A stretch of 64,000 bases of DNA, from the NCBI RefSeq assembly GCF_029870595.1, contig NZ_JAPDIR010000005.1, positions 1-64,000 on the forward strand, in the 5' to 3' direction. The notes under the pieces are model-generated. The model saw only the letters and a list, made by a program, of their open reading frames with translations, was not told where the DNA came from and searched no databases. This document shows, piece by piece, positions 34,945 through 43,695 of the stretch; the stretch's first letter is position 1; each line of letters opens with the position of its first letter. The stretch is from Sphingomonas sp. CBMAI 2297 (GTDB lineage Bacteria; Pseudomonadota; Alphaproteobacteria; Sphingomonadales; Sphingomonadaceae). The position numbers and the translations under genes were made by a program.

Positions 34945-35666
34945 GCGCGCACGACCTTGGGCACGAACAGATAGCCTTCGTTGCGCACGGTGCGGATGAT
35001 TTCGTCGCCGCCCGAGCGCAGCTTGCGGCGCAGGCGGCTTACCTGCACGTCGATCGCACGGTCATAGGCGTCCGAATCCGGGCCCCGGGCCGCGGCCAGC
35101 AGCGCCTCGCGGCTCAGCACCCGGCGCGGGCGCTCGATGAACACGCGCAGCACCGCGAACTCGCCATCGGTGAGACCGACCAGCACGCCATTGGGATCGA
35201 ACAGCTCATGGCTGCCGAGATCGATGCGCCAGCCCTCGAAGACATAGACGTCGCCGCTTTCGTTCGTGGCGATCGCGCCGCGCTTGCGCAGCGCCGCGCG
35301 CACCGTGGCGAGGATCTCGCGCGGGCTGCACGGCTTGGGAAGATAGTGGCCGGCACCGACCTCGAGGCCGAGAATCCGGTCCTGCTCCTCGCCAAGGGCG
35401 CTCAGGAAGATGATTTCCGGCCCATCGGCGCGCGCGATGCGGCGGCAGGCGGAAAGCCCGTCCTCGCCCGGCATCATGATGTCCAGGATCACGAGATCGA
35501 CCGGCGTGCGCGCCAGGATCTGATCCATGTCGCGGGTGCTGGACGCAGTCTCGACCTTGTAGCCGCGCGAACCTAGGCTGTTCGCCAGCAGCATGCGGAT
35601 ATCGCGGTCGTCATCCACGACGAGCAGGGTCGCCGAATCGTCCTTGGAAGTCACGGAAGCAAGCAT
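34941..35666 (-). CDS. OmpR-family response regulator
   Basis: A 241-residue regulator. The N-terminal receiver has the acidic pair DDDRD, the phosphoacceptor in LVILDIMMPGEDG and the Lys in LPKPCSPREI. The C-terminal winged-helix DNA-binding domain ends RRKLRSGGDEIIRTVRNEGY, as in OmpR/PhoB. The first of the two overlapping genes, it is followed by its cognate kinase. Confidence 0.92.
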   Translation of the reverse strand: MLASVTSKDDSATLLVVDDDRDIRMLLANSLGSRGYKVETASSTRDMDQILARTPVDLVILDIMMPGEDGLSACRRIARADGPEIIFLSALGEEQDRILGLEVGAGHYLPKPCSPREILATVRAALRKRGAIATNESGDVYVFEGWRIDLGSHELFDPNGVLVGLTDGEFAVLRVFIERPRRVLSREALLAAARGPDSDAYDRAIDVQVSRLRRKLRSGGDEIIRTVRNEGYLFVPKVVRA

Positions 35667-35723
35667 GACTCCAGCTTCTACGACAAAATGCGTCTAGGGT
35701 GTTGCGCGAATTTGTAACAAGAT

Positions 35724-36110
35724 TCACCCGAGCCTGGTCGCAATCGGGACTCCCCGTTTCAGGGTCAGCGTCACCGGCGTCTTCTCGGCGATTTCGGCAA
35801 GCCGGGCATTCTGCCCTGCATCGGTGCCCGTGATCGTCAGGATGCGCTCGATGTTGAGCGTCTCGCCCTGGCCGTGGAGGAACAGGGCCACCTCGACATG
35901 CTCCACCGGCCACCCCTTGCGCTCGGCATACATGCGCAGCGTGATCGCGGTGCACGCGCCCAGGCTGCCCAGCAGCAGCTCATAGGGCGCCGGCCCGGCA
36001 TCGCCGCCGCCGCGCGCTTCGGGCTCGTCGGCGACAAGCCCGCGCTTGCCGAAGCTGATGTCGGTGGCATAGGGCGCGTCGCGCCCGATCCTGGCGATGG
36101 CATGGGTCAT
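35724..36110 (-). CDS. OsmC-family protein
   Basis: A 128-residue OsmC-like protein. The first conserved Cys is in LGSLGACTAITLRMYAERKGW, but the second position, where peroxidatic members have Cys-Pro (CPVH-like), reads KTPVTLTLKRG, so a Thr replaces the Cys. Without the second Cys, thiol peroxidase activity by the usual two-Cys mechanism is unlikely. Length and fold are otherwise normal. It is separated from the two-component pair by about 57 bases. Confidence 0.85.
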   Translation of the reverse strand: MTHAIARIGRDAPYATDISFGKRGLVADEPEARGGGDAGPAPYELLLGSLGACTAITLRMYAERKGWPVEHVEVALFLHGQGETLNIERILTITGTDAGQNARLAEIAEKTPVTLTLKRGVPIATRLG

Positions 36111-36163
36111 GTGGACAGGATCTAGGACACGACGATCCGCCCGTCATCCCCATTACCGTCCCC

Positions 36164-36189
36164 GTCATCCCCGCGAAGGCGGGGATGAC
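36164..36189. repeat. REP-like hairpin (GTCATCCCC family)
   Basis: A 26-base palindrome GTCATCCCCGCG ... GGGGATGAC with arms of nine bases or more, preceded by a half copy at about 36143. It lies between the OsmC gene and the efflux outer-membrane gene. Confidence 0.6.
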
Positions 36190-36215
36190 GAAGAGGAAAG
36201 TGCCGGGGAAGACCC

Positions 36216-37610
36216 TCAGCTCTTCTGCCAGCCGCCGCCCAGCGCGCGGAACAGGTCCACCTGGGTCTCGGCGATGAAGGCGTCGGCCTGTGCTAGGTCC
36301 GCCTCGGCGTCGGCGAAGGTGCGTTCGGCGTCGAGCAGGGCGAGCGAATCGATATCGCCCTCGCGCTGGCGGGCGCGGGCGATGTTCACCGCCGCTTCCG
36401 CTTCGTTGCGCGCCGCCTGGAGCGCGGTACGCCGCCCGAGCGCATGGCCATAGGCGGAAAGCGCCGTCTCGGTCTCCTGCAGCGCGTTCAGCACCGTGCC
36501 GTCGAAGGTGGCGAGCGCGGCCTTGGCATCGGCCTCCGCCCCTGCCACCCGCGCCCGGGCCGGGCCCGGGTTCACCGCCCAGTTCAGCAGCCCGCCGACC
36601 AGCCAGCGCAACGGGCCGGCGCCGAACACGTCGCCGAAATCGGTGCCGGTCGAGCCGCCCGAGACGCCGAGCGTGATCCGCGGATAGAGGTCGGCGGTCG
36701 CCACGCCGATCCGCGCGGTGGCGGCGGCCAGGCGGCGTTCGGCGGCGCGGATGTCCGGCCGGCGCGCCAGCAGCGCGGCGCCGTCGCCGACCGGGATCGG
36801 CTGGCCGAGCCGCAAGGTGGTGCTGCGCTCGCCCGCCACCGCCGGCAGGTCGGCGGGGGTACGGCCGGTAAGCGTGGCGAGGCGGAACAGCGCCGCATCC
36901 CGCGCGGCCTGGAGCGCGGGCACCTCGGCCTGGCGCTGGTTGCGGAGCGCGCCGATCCGGGCCGTGTCGAGCCGGGTGGCCAGACCGACGCCGCGGCGGC
37001 GCTCGGTCAGCTCGATCGACTGGTCGAGCAGCTTGACGATATGCTCGGCGACGCCCAGCCGCTCGGCAGACGAAGCCGCATCGGCATAGGCGCGCGCCGT
37101 GTCCGCCGCCACGATCACCCGGACCGCGTCGGCATCCGCCTCGGCCGCGCCGACATCGCCGCGCGCGGCTTCCGTGCCGCGGCTCAGCCGGCCGAACAGA
37201 TCGGCCTCGTAGCTGACGCTCAGCCCGGCATCGACCTGCCAGTCCTCGCGCGGGGCGCCGGGCAGGCGCTGGGCCGCGGGCAGGCGGCCGTAATTGGCGC
37301 CGGCACTCAGGCTGGCCTGGGGCAGCTGGTTGGCCTTGGCGCCGCGCAGCGTCGCGCGGGCCTTCTCGATCCGCGCCACCGCGACCCGGATATCGGTGTT
37401 GGCGGCCAGCGCGTCGGCGACCAGCTGGTCGAGCACCGGATCGTTGTAGAGCCGCCACCAGTCGCCCTGCACGGGCGCCGCGGTCACCGCGGGATTGGCC
37501 GCGACGAAATTGCCGGCCGCCGTCTGGGGCGGCGTGGGCGTGACATAATTCGGACCGGCGGCACAGGCGGCGAGCGCGAGTGCCGAAGCGGTTGCGAGGA
37601 AAATACGCAT
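36216..37610 (-). CDS. RND efflux outer-membrane channel (TolC/OprM, NodT family)
   Basis: A 464-residue outer-membrane lipoprotein. The signal MRIFLATASALALAACAAGP ends in the lipobox LAAC. Typical motifs are GPNYVTPTPP after the Cys, WWRLYNDPVLDQLV, then two alpha-barrel repeats, and LLARRPDIRAAERRLAAATARIG in the middle. The start at 37610 is chosen because AAGGA lies nine bases upstream; the ATG at 37619 would leave no spacing. It is the last gene of the efflux operon and forms the exit channel. Confidence 0.9.
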   Translation of the reverse strand: MRIFLATASALALAACAAGPNYVTPTPPQTAAGNFVAANPAVTAAPVQGDWWRLYNDPVLDQLVADALAANTDIRVAVARIEKARATLRGAKANQLPQASLSAGANYGRLPAAQRLPGAPREDWQVDAGLSVSYEADLFGRLSRGTEAARGDVGAAEADADAVRVIVAADTARAYADAASSAERLGVAEHIVKLLDQSIELTERRRGVGLATRLDTARIGALRNQRQAEVPALQAARDAALFRLATLTGRTPADLPAVAGERSTTLRLGQPIPVGDGAALLARRPDIRAAERRLAAATARIGVATADLYPRITLGVSGGSTGTDFGDVFGAGPLRWLVGGLLNWAVNPGPARARVAGAEADAKAALATFDGTVLNALQETETALSAYGHALGRRTALQAARNEAEAAVNIARARQREGDIDSLALLDAERTFADAEADLAQADAFIAETQVDLFRALGGGWQKS

Positions 37611-37632
37611 CTCGTGCATTCCTTTCTGACGA

Positions 37633-37724
37633 CCCTCACCCTTCCCACCGCCTGTGGCGGCGAGCCCCTTCCCTCTCCCATCGGGAGAGGGAGGGAGGCG
37701 CCGAAGGCGCCGGAAGGGTGAGGG
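37633..37724. repeat. Inverted repeat between RND pump and outer-membrane genes
   Basis: Outer arms CCCTCACCCTTCC (37633-37645) and GGAAGGGTGAGGG (37712-37724) enclose a perfect inner hairpin CCCTCTCCCATCGGGAGAGGG at about 37671-37691. It lies between two genes of one operon and may attenuate the last gene. Confidence 0.6.
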
Positions 37725-37736
37725 CGACGTCATTGG

Positions 37737-40700
37737 TTATTCAGCAGGCTGCAGCGCCGGCTCATGGCCACCTTCGTCGTGCGCCTTGCGGTTGCCGCGC
37801 ATCTTCGCGATGCGATCGCCGAGCGCGCGGCAGACGACGTAGAAGGTCGGCGTGAAGAGCAGGCCGAACGCAGTCACGCCCATCATCCCGAAGAACACCG
37901 CGGTGCCCAGCGCCTGGCGGAGCTCCGCACCCGCCCCGCTCGCGATCAGCAGCGGCACGGCGCCAAGGATGAAGGCGAACGAGGTCATCAGGATCGGCCG
38001 CAGGCGGTCACGCGCGGCACGCACCGCGGCCTCCACCGGCGACAGCCCGTCCTGCACCTCCGCCTGGTGGGCGAACTCGACCACGAGGATCGCGTTCTTG
38101 GCGGCGAGCGCGATCAGCACGACCAGGCCGATCTGCGTGAGCACATTATTGTCCATGCCCCGCAAATTCACCCCGGCCATGGCCGCGAGCAGACACATCG
38201 GCACGATCAGGATGATCGCCAGCGGCATGGTCAGGCTCTCATATTGCGCCGCCAGCACCAGGAAGACGAACACCACGGCCAGCGCGAAGACGAGACCCGC
38301 GGTGCTGCCCGCCATCTTCTGCTGGAAGGCGATGCCGGTCCATTCCGCGCCATAGCCCGGAGGCAGCGCGCTCGCGAGCTTCTCCATCGTGTCGAGCGAG
38401 GCGCCCGAGCTGTAGCCCGGTGCGGTATCGCCATCCACTTCCACCGCCGGGAACAGGTTGTAGCGCGTCACGCGGTACGGGCCGGTCTTGTTCTCGAAGG
38501 TCGAGACCGAGCCGATCGGCACCATCGCGCCCGAGTTCGAGCGGGTCTTGAGGTTGGCGATGTCCGCCTCGGTCGCCCGGAACGGCGCATCGGCCTGCGC
38601 GGTCACGCGATAGGTGCGGCCGAGCATGTTGAAGTCGTTCACAAAGGCGGAGCCGAGATAGACGTTCAGCGCCTCGAACACCCGCTCCGGCGGCACGCCC
38701 AGCATGTCCGCCTTGCGCCGGTCGATATCGGCGAAGACGCGCGGGGTGGCCGTGTTGAAGAAGGTGTAGATCTGCTTCAGCCCCGGCGTCTGGTTGGCCT
38801 GGCCGATCAGCCCGAACGCGGTCTTGCCCAGTTCGTCATAGCCATGCTCGGCGCGATCCTCGATCATCATCCGATAGCCACCGGCCGAGCCGATGCCCTG
38901 GATGACGGGCGGGGGGACGACGAGCAGCATCGCCTCGTTGATGTCGGCGGTGCGCTTGCGCGCCTCGTTCATGATGCCGTCAAAGGTGACGCCGAGCTTC
39001 TTGCGCTCCTCGAAGGATTGCAGCGGCACATAGGCGGCGGCCGAGTTCGGGGCGAGCGTCTGCGACGGACCATCGAAACCGGCGAGCATCACCGATCCCT
39101 TCACGCCCGGAATCGGCAGGATGCGGGCGACGACCTTGCGCATCACCTCGTCCGTCCGCTCGAGCGACGAGCCGGGCGGCAGCTGGATGACGGTGAGGAA
39201 ATAGCCCTGGTCCTGCTGCGGGATGAAGCCCACCGGCGTGACCCAGAACATCCCGATCGTCGCGGCGATCAGGCCGACATAGGTGAGCATCATCCGCTTC
39301 GGCCGGGTGACCAGCACGCGCGTGAGCTTGGCATAGCCGACGCTCATCCGCTCGAAGCCGTTGTTGAACGCATCGGCGCCGCGGCGCACGATCCGGCCGA
39401 TCGGCCCCCTGGGCTCGCTCTCATGATGGCTGAGCAGCACCGCGGCCATCGCCGGCGACAGCGTCAGCGAGACCAGCAGCGAGATCGCGGTCGCGGCCGA
39501 GATCGTCACGGCGAACTGCTTGTAGAAGGCGCCCGACAGACCGTTGAGGAACAGGGTCGGCAGGAACACCGCGAGCAGCACCAGCACGATCGCGACGAGC
39601 GCGCCGGACACTTCGTCCATGGAAGTCCGCGCCGCCTGGAGCGGGGTCATGCCGCGCGCCAGGTTGCGCTCGACATTCTCGACCACGACGATCGCGTCAT
39701 CGACGACGATGCCGATGGCGAGGACCAGGCCGAACAGCGAGAGGTTGTTGAGCGAGTAGCCGAGCGGCAGCAGCACCGCCATCGTGCCGATCAGCGAGAC
39801 CGGGATGGCCAGCACCGGGATGATCGCCGCGCGCCACTTCTGGAGGAAGACGATCACCACCAGCACGACGAGCAGGATCGCCTCGCCCAGCGTGTGATAG
39901 ACGGCGTCGATCGATTGCGAGATGAACTCGGTCGGGTTGTAGATGACGCGATATTCCAGGCCCTTGGGGAAGTTCTTGGACATCGCCTTGAGCTGGTCCT
40001 GCACCGCATTGGCAGCGGCAAGGGCATTGGAGCCCGGGCGCTGGAAGACGGCGAGGATCACGGTCGGCTTGTTCGAGAGATAGGTGTTGGACGAATAGTC
40101 CGCCGCGCCCAGCTCGACGCGCGCCACGTCGCTCACCCGCACCTGGTGCCCATCGGCATCGGTGCGGATCACCACCTGGCCGAACTGCGCGGGGTCCTTA
40201 AGGCGTCCCTGCGTCTCGATGTTGAGCTGGAAGGCATTGCCGGTGGGCGTGCTGCCCGGCTGGCCGAGCGTGCCGGCGGCAACCTGGACGTTCTGCGCGC
40301 GCAGCGCCTGGACGATGTCGCCCGCGGTCAGGTTGAGCGCGGCGGCGCGGCCCGGATCGATCCACACGCGCATCGCATAGTCGCGCGCGCCGAACATGCG
40401 CACGTCGCCCACGCCTTCGACACGGGCGAGGCGGTCCTTCACCTGGGTCAGCGCATAGTTGGAGATATATTCGCGATCGACCGAGTTGTCGGGCGAGATC
40501 AGGTTCACCACCAGCAGGAAGTCCGGCGTGGTCTTGCGCGTCACGACGCCGAGGCGCTGCACCTCTTCGGGCAGGCGCGGGATCGCGACCGCGACGCGGT
40601 TCTGCACCAGCACCTGCGCGGAATCGAGGTTGGTCCCCGACTTGAACGTGACGGTGATGGTGACGTTGCCGTCGCCGGTCGACTGCGACGACTGGTAGAG

Positions 40701-40931
40701 CATGTCGTCGACGCCGTTGATCTCCTGCTCGATCGGCGCGGCGACCGTCTCGGCGACGGTCTCGGCCGAGGCGCCGGGATAGGAGGCGGTGACCGTCACC
40801 GTCGGCGGGACGATGTCGGGATATTGGGAAATCGGCAGCGCCAGATAGGCGATCGCGCCGATGATCGTGATCACGACCGCGATGACCGCCGCGAAGATCG
40901 GGCGCGTGATGAAGAACCGCGAGAGGCGCAT
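37737..40931 (-). CDS. RND efflux pump inner-membrane protein (HAE-1, AcrB-like)
   Basis: A 1064-residue RND transporter with 12 helices and two large periplasmic loops. Proton-relay Asp pair is in IGIVVDDAIVVVENVERNL. The N-terminus MRLSRFFITRPIFAAVIAV and the family motif GVQEVRLFG-like region (GVGDVRMFGARDYAMRVW) are standard. Length matches AcrB/MexB. Substrates are probably amphiphilic drugs or solvents. It lies between the adaptor gene (80 bases upstream) and the outer-membrane channel gene. Confidence 0.95.
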   Translation of the reverse strand: MRLSRFFITRPIFAAVIAVVITIIGAIAYLALPISQYPDIVPPTVTVTASYPGASAETVAETVAAPIEQEINGVDDMLYQSSQSTGDGNVTITVTFKSGTNLDSAQVLVQNRVAVAIPRLPEEVQRLGVVTRKTTPDFLLVVNLISPDNSVDREYISNYALTQVKDRLARVEGVGDVRMFGARDYAMRVWIDPGRAAALNLTAGDIVQALRAQNVQVAAGTLGQPGSTPTGNAFQLNIETQGRLKDPAQFGQVVIRTDADGHQVRVSDVARVELGAADYSSNTYLSNKPTVILAVFQRPGSNALAAANAVQDQLKAMSKNFPKGLEYRVIYNPTEFISQSIDAVYHTLGEAILLVVLVVIVFLQKWRAAIIPVLAIPVSLIGTMAVLLPLGYSLNNLSLFGLVLAIGIVVDDAIVVVENVERNLARGMTPLQAARTSMDEVSGALVAIVLVLLAVFLPTLFLNGLSGAFYKQFAVTISAATAISLLVSLTLSPAMAAVLLSHHESEPRGPIGRIVRRGADAFNNGFERMSVGYAKLTRVLVTRPKRMMLTYVGLIAATIGMFWVTPVGFIPQQDQGYFLTVIQLPPGSSLERTDEVMRKVVARILPIPGVKGSVMLAGFDGPSQTLAPNSAAAYVPLQSFEERKKLGVTFDGIMNEARKRTADINEAMLLVVPPPVIQGIGSAGGYRMMIEDRAEHGYDELGKTAFGLIGQANQTPGLKQIYTFFNTATPRVFADIDRRKADMLGVPPERVFEALNVYLGSAFVNDFNMLGRTYRVTAQADAPFRATEADIANLKTRSNSGAMVPIGSVSTFENKTGPYRVTRYNLFPAVEVDGDTAPGYSSGASLDTMEKLASALPPGYGAEWTGIAFQQKMAGSTAGLVFALAVVFVFLVLAAQYESLTMPLAIILIVPMCLLAAMAGVNLRGMDNNVLTQIGLVVLIALAAKNAILVVEFAHQAEVQDGLSPVEAAVRAARDRLRPILMTSFAFILGAVPLLIASGAGAELRQALGTAVFFGMMGVTAFGLLFTPTFYVVCRALGDRIAKMRGNRKAHDEGGHEPALQPAE

Positions 40932-41010
40932 GGGGCCACTCCTCGAAAAAGAGGTCTGAAACGAAGAAAGTGTCAGCCGCCGGACCCTGGGGAGATCCGG
41001 CGGCTGACGG

Positions 41011-42285
41011 TCAACGGGCGAAGGTTGCTTCGCCCGTCACCGGCGCCGTGAGGGCCGGCGCCTGACTGGTTGCGGTCGGCGCGATCTTGCCGGGCTTCGG
41101 GTTCACCTTGCCGCCCGGGGCCGCGAACTGGGTGCCGGAGATCACCACCTTGTCCTGGGCGGTCAGGCCCGAGCGGACGATGCGCAGGCCGTCGACCACC
41201 GGGCCGAGTGTCACCGGCTTCGGCGCGACGGTGCCGTCCTTGCCGACGGTCAGCACGAGCTTGCGCGCCTGGTCGGTCTGGATCGCGGTATCGGGCACCA
41301 TCAGCGCCTGGGTGGTGCCGCCGGCCGAGAGGCGCATGTTGCCGAACATGCCGGGCGTCAGGAACATGCCCGGATTGCTCAGCACCGCGCGGCCGCGGAT
41401 CGTGCCCGACTTGGGATCGAGGCCGTTATCGGTGAAGTCGAGCTTGCCCTTCCACTTATAGTCGGTCTCGTCCTGCAGGCGGATCTCCACCGGCGAGGCC
41501 TGGGCGCCGGTTTCCTTCGCGCGCTTGGTCTTGAGGAACAGCGCCTCCGAGCCGTCGAACGTGAAGTAGATCGGGTCGAGCGCGTTGATCGTGGTCAGCA
41601 GCGAACCGCCCTGCCCCTCGCCCGCGGCCACCAGGTTGCCCGGATCGACGCGGCGGTCCGAGATGCGGCCGGCAATCGGGGCGCGGACCTGCGTGAACTC
41701 CATGTCGAGCGCGCGGCTGCGCACCCGGGCCTGGGCCGCGGACACCGCCGCGCCGGCGGCGCGGACCCGGGCCTGGAGCCGCTCGACATCGCTCTTCGAC
41801 ACTGCCTCGACCGACACCAACCGCTCGGCGCGGCCAAGGTCGGAACGGGCGAGCGCGAGATCGCTCTCGGCGCTGGCCAGCCCGGCCCGCGCCTCGGCGA
41901 GCGCGGCCGCGAAGGGACGCTGGTCGATGGTGAAGAGCAGCTGGCCCTTCTGCACGATCGCGCCGTCGGTGAAGTGAACGCCGATGATCGCGCCCGAGAC
42001 GCGCGGACGCACCTCGACGGCGCGGCTCGGCTCGAAGCGGCCGACATAATCGTCCCATTCGTTGACGTCGCGGACCAGCGGGTTGGCGACCGTCACCACC
42101 GGGGGCGGCGGCGCGGCCATCGCCGCGGGCGCGTCCTTGCTGGCGATGCTGAGGCCGGCGGCGACGAGCACCACCGGCAGCGCGACGAGGCTGCCGCGCT
42201 GCCACAGCGGCATGCGGCGGAGGCGCTCCGAGACGCCCGGCTTGTTGTCGCCCGTCTCGGATTCGATGCGCGTGATCATGTTCAT
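41011..42285 (-). CDS. RND efflux periplasmic adaptor (AcrA-like)
   Basis: A 424-residue membrane-fusion protein with an N-terminal helix (about residues 30-50), a barrel-sandwich domain (VEVRPRVSGAIIGVHFTDGA), a coiled-coil hairpin (about residues 130-185, rich in Ala, Arg, Glu) and beta-barrel domains. It links the RND pump to the outer-membrane channel. The ATG at 42285 overlaps the previous stop by four bases, with GGGGAAG upstream. No lipobox is seen, so it is a membrane-anchored form. Confidence 0.92.
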   Translation of the reverse strand: MNMITRIESETGDNKPGVSERLRRMPLWQRGSLVALPVVLVAAGLSIASKDAPAAMAAPPPPVVTVANPLVRDVNEWDDYVGRFEPSRAVEVRPRVSGAIIGVHFTDGAIVQKGQLLFTIDQRPFAAALAEARAGLASAESDLALARSDLGRAERLVSVEAVSKSDVERLQARVRAAGAAVSAAQARVRSRALDMEFTQVRAPIAGRISDRRVDPGNLVAAGEGQGGSLLTTINALDPIYFTFDGSEALFLKTKRAKETGAQASPVEIRLQDETDYKWKGKLDFTDNGLDPKSGTIRGRAVLSNPGMFLTPGMFGNMRLSAGGTTQALMVPDTAIQTDQARKLVLTVGKDGTVAPKPVTLGPVVDGLRIVRSGLTAQDKVVISGTQFAAPGGKVNPKPGKIAPTATSQAPALTAPVTGEATFAR

Positions 42286-42671
42286 TGGAATCGCTTCCCC
42301 TGATTCAGGGCTGCCCGGCCGCGGCTGATGGAGGCGAGCAGCGTTTCATATTGCTCGGGCGTGAAGCCCGCTTCGTGGAAGGCGCGGATCTCGTGGCGCG
42401 GCACGGCATAGCCCTTGTGCCAGGCGAGCACGGAGACGCGGCGGAGCGCCTCGAGTTTCTGGTCCGCGAGTTTCGGATTGGACACCTCGCCCCCGAAGAT
42501 CACGCCCAGCGCCACCGCGAGGCGGCCCGGCTTCTCCAGGCTCGAGAGCCGGTCGTGCTGCGCGATCGCGACGACCTGCCATTCGAGCGCGGAAAAACCG
42601 CTGACCGGGAGGACATCGGCGGGCACCGCGATCGGGCTGCCCTGGAGCGCGGCGAAGTTGAGATATGCCAT
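42282..42671 (-). CDS. First gene of the efflux operon, unknown function
   Basis: A 129-residue soluble protein starting MAYLNFAALQGSPIAVPADV. It has no Cys and no membrane segment. The helical segment ALEWQVVAIAQHDRLSSLEK resembles the helix pattern of AhpD-like (carboxymuconolactone decarboxylase) folds, but the catalytic Cys motif is missing. The start has GGAGGAG about seven bases upstream. It is the promoter-proximal gene of the RND operon and overlaps the adaptor start by four bases, so its product should be made together with the pump. Confidence 0.75.
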   Translation of the reverse strand: MAYLNFAALQGSPIAVPADVLPVSGFSALEWQVVAIAQHDRLSSLEKPGRLAVALGVIFGGEVSNPKLADQKLEALRRVSVLAWHKGYAVPRHEIRAFHEAGFTPEQYETLLASISRGRAALNQGKRFQ

Positions 42672-42899
42672 GATCGTCTCCTCCTGCTTGTTGCCCGGCG
42701 GAAGGCAAAAGCCTCCCCGTGCCGCGCGGAACCCGTTTCCGCCGGCATTTCCGGTCATCCCCAACCGGCACGAGACGAGGCCTTCGCGCAGACGCATGTG
42801 TCTGCGGCGCACCGTCCCGGTCCTGTCTAAATTCTGCGCTGCTGGAGTGATGGCTCGGGGCGTCGGCCCCTCGTCCTCGCTTCGGCAGCTTCCCTCATT

Positions 42900-42963
42900 C
42901 TATACTGACTGGTATAGAAATCGTGCTGCGTTGCGTCAAGAGCATTTTTATACCGGCCGGTAT
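42900..42963 (-). promoter_or_regulatory. Efflux-operon promoter with two palindromic operators
   Basis: On the minus strand a -35 box TTGACG (42934-42939) and a -10 box TATACC (42911-42916) are separated by 17 bases. An 18-base palindrome with arms CTATAC / GTATAG (42900-42917) covers the -10. A perfect 14-base palindrome ATACCGGCCGGTAT (42950-42963) lies just upstream of the -35. Both share a CYGGTAY half-site, which also occurs at 43698-43707 by the tetR start. This is the obvious target of the adjacent TetR regulator. The rest of the 42672-43083 gap is leader and a repeat. Confidence 0.78.
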
Positions 42964-43007
42964 TTTTTGTCGAGACGGGGAAGAAAAAACTTTGGAAGCC
43001 CCTGTTC

Positions 43008-43062
43008 GCATCCCGGCGAAAGCCGGGATCCCAGGCAAAGGCGCGTGCTTTCGCCGGGATGA
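43008..43062. repeat. REP-like nested inverted repeat downstream of tetR
   Basis: GCATCCCGGCGAAAGCCGGGATC folds on itself, and the element ends in TTTCGCCGGGATGAC, which can pair with the left part. It lies between the tetR stop and the efflux promoter and may insulate the two transcripts. Confidence 0.55.
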
Positions 43063-43083
43063 CGGCTCCCTGCCCGCTATCGC

Positions 43084-43695
43084 TTACTTGCTCGGCCAGC
43101 AGGCCAGGCTGGTGTCGATCAGCGCCTTGAGATCGGCACAGGAAGTGCCGCCCCCCGCCTGGAGCGCGATGCCCTGGAGCAGCGCGGTCAGATAGGCGGT
43201 GAGCCCGATCACATCGGTATCGGCGGGCAGATCGCCCTCGTCCTTGGCGCGCTCGAACCGATCGATCAGCCCCTGCTTCACGATCGCACCGCGCTTGAGC
43301 ACCTCGGCGCGGATCGACTCCGCCTCGGCCCCGCAGGCCACCGAGTTGATCACGCCCATGCAGCCCTTGGGATCGCACGAGCTCATCTGCATCTCGAGCG
43401 CGCCGATCAGCAGCCGCTCGGCGACGCCGCGCGCGGTCGGCGCATCCAGCGCCTTGCCCATATAGTCGAGCTTCTCGCGCTGATAGAGGTCGAGCGTCTT
43501 CTTGAAGAGCGCTTCCTTGTTGCCGAACGCCGCATAGAGGCTCGGCCGGGTGATGCCCATCGCCTCGGTGAGGTCGCTCAGCGAAGCGCCTTCATAGCCC
43601 TTGCTCCAGAAGACGCGCAGCGCCGCGGTCAACGCCGAGTCGGTGTCGAATTCGCGGGGGCGCCCCTTGGCGACGGCACAGGCGGTGATTTCCAT
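43084..43695 (-). CDS. TetR/AcrR-family repressor
   Basis: A 203-residue regulator. The N-terminal HTH is GASLSDLTEAMGITRPSLYAAFGNKEALF, with the helix turn ending in the typical SLYAAFGNK. The C-terminal ligand-binding domain is helical and contains three cysteines near each other (SSCDPKGCMG and SVACGAE). It is encoded upstream of and in the same direction as the efflux operon, whose promoter carries matching operators, so it is probably its repressor. The ATG at 43695 starts MEITACAVAKGRPREF; an operator-like TGACCGGTAC overlaps the region right before it. Confidence 0.88.
   Translation of the reverse strand: MEITACAVAKGRPREFDTDSALTAALRVFWSKGYEGASLSDLTEAMGITRPSLYAAFGNKEALFKKTLDLYQREKLDYMGKALDAPTARGVAERLLIGALEMQMSSCDPKGCMGVINSVACGAEAESIRAEVLKRGAIVKQGLIDRFERAKDEGDLPADTDVIGLTAYLTALLQGIALQAGGGTSCADLKALIDTSLACWPSK

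Noticed and set aside
37617..37619. Outer ATG for the efflux outer-membrane gene
   Set aside because: The Shine-Dalgarno AAGGA would directly touch that ATG; nine-base spacing fits the ATG at 37610.
37764..41051. A 1095-codon open frame on the plus strand
   Set aside because: It is antisense to the whole RND pump gene, has biased composition (rich in Arg, His, Asp, Gln) typical of GC-rich shadow frames, and shows no recognisable motif.
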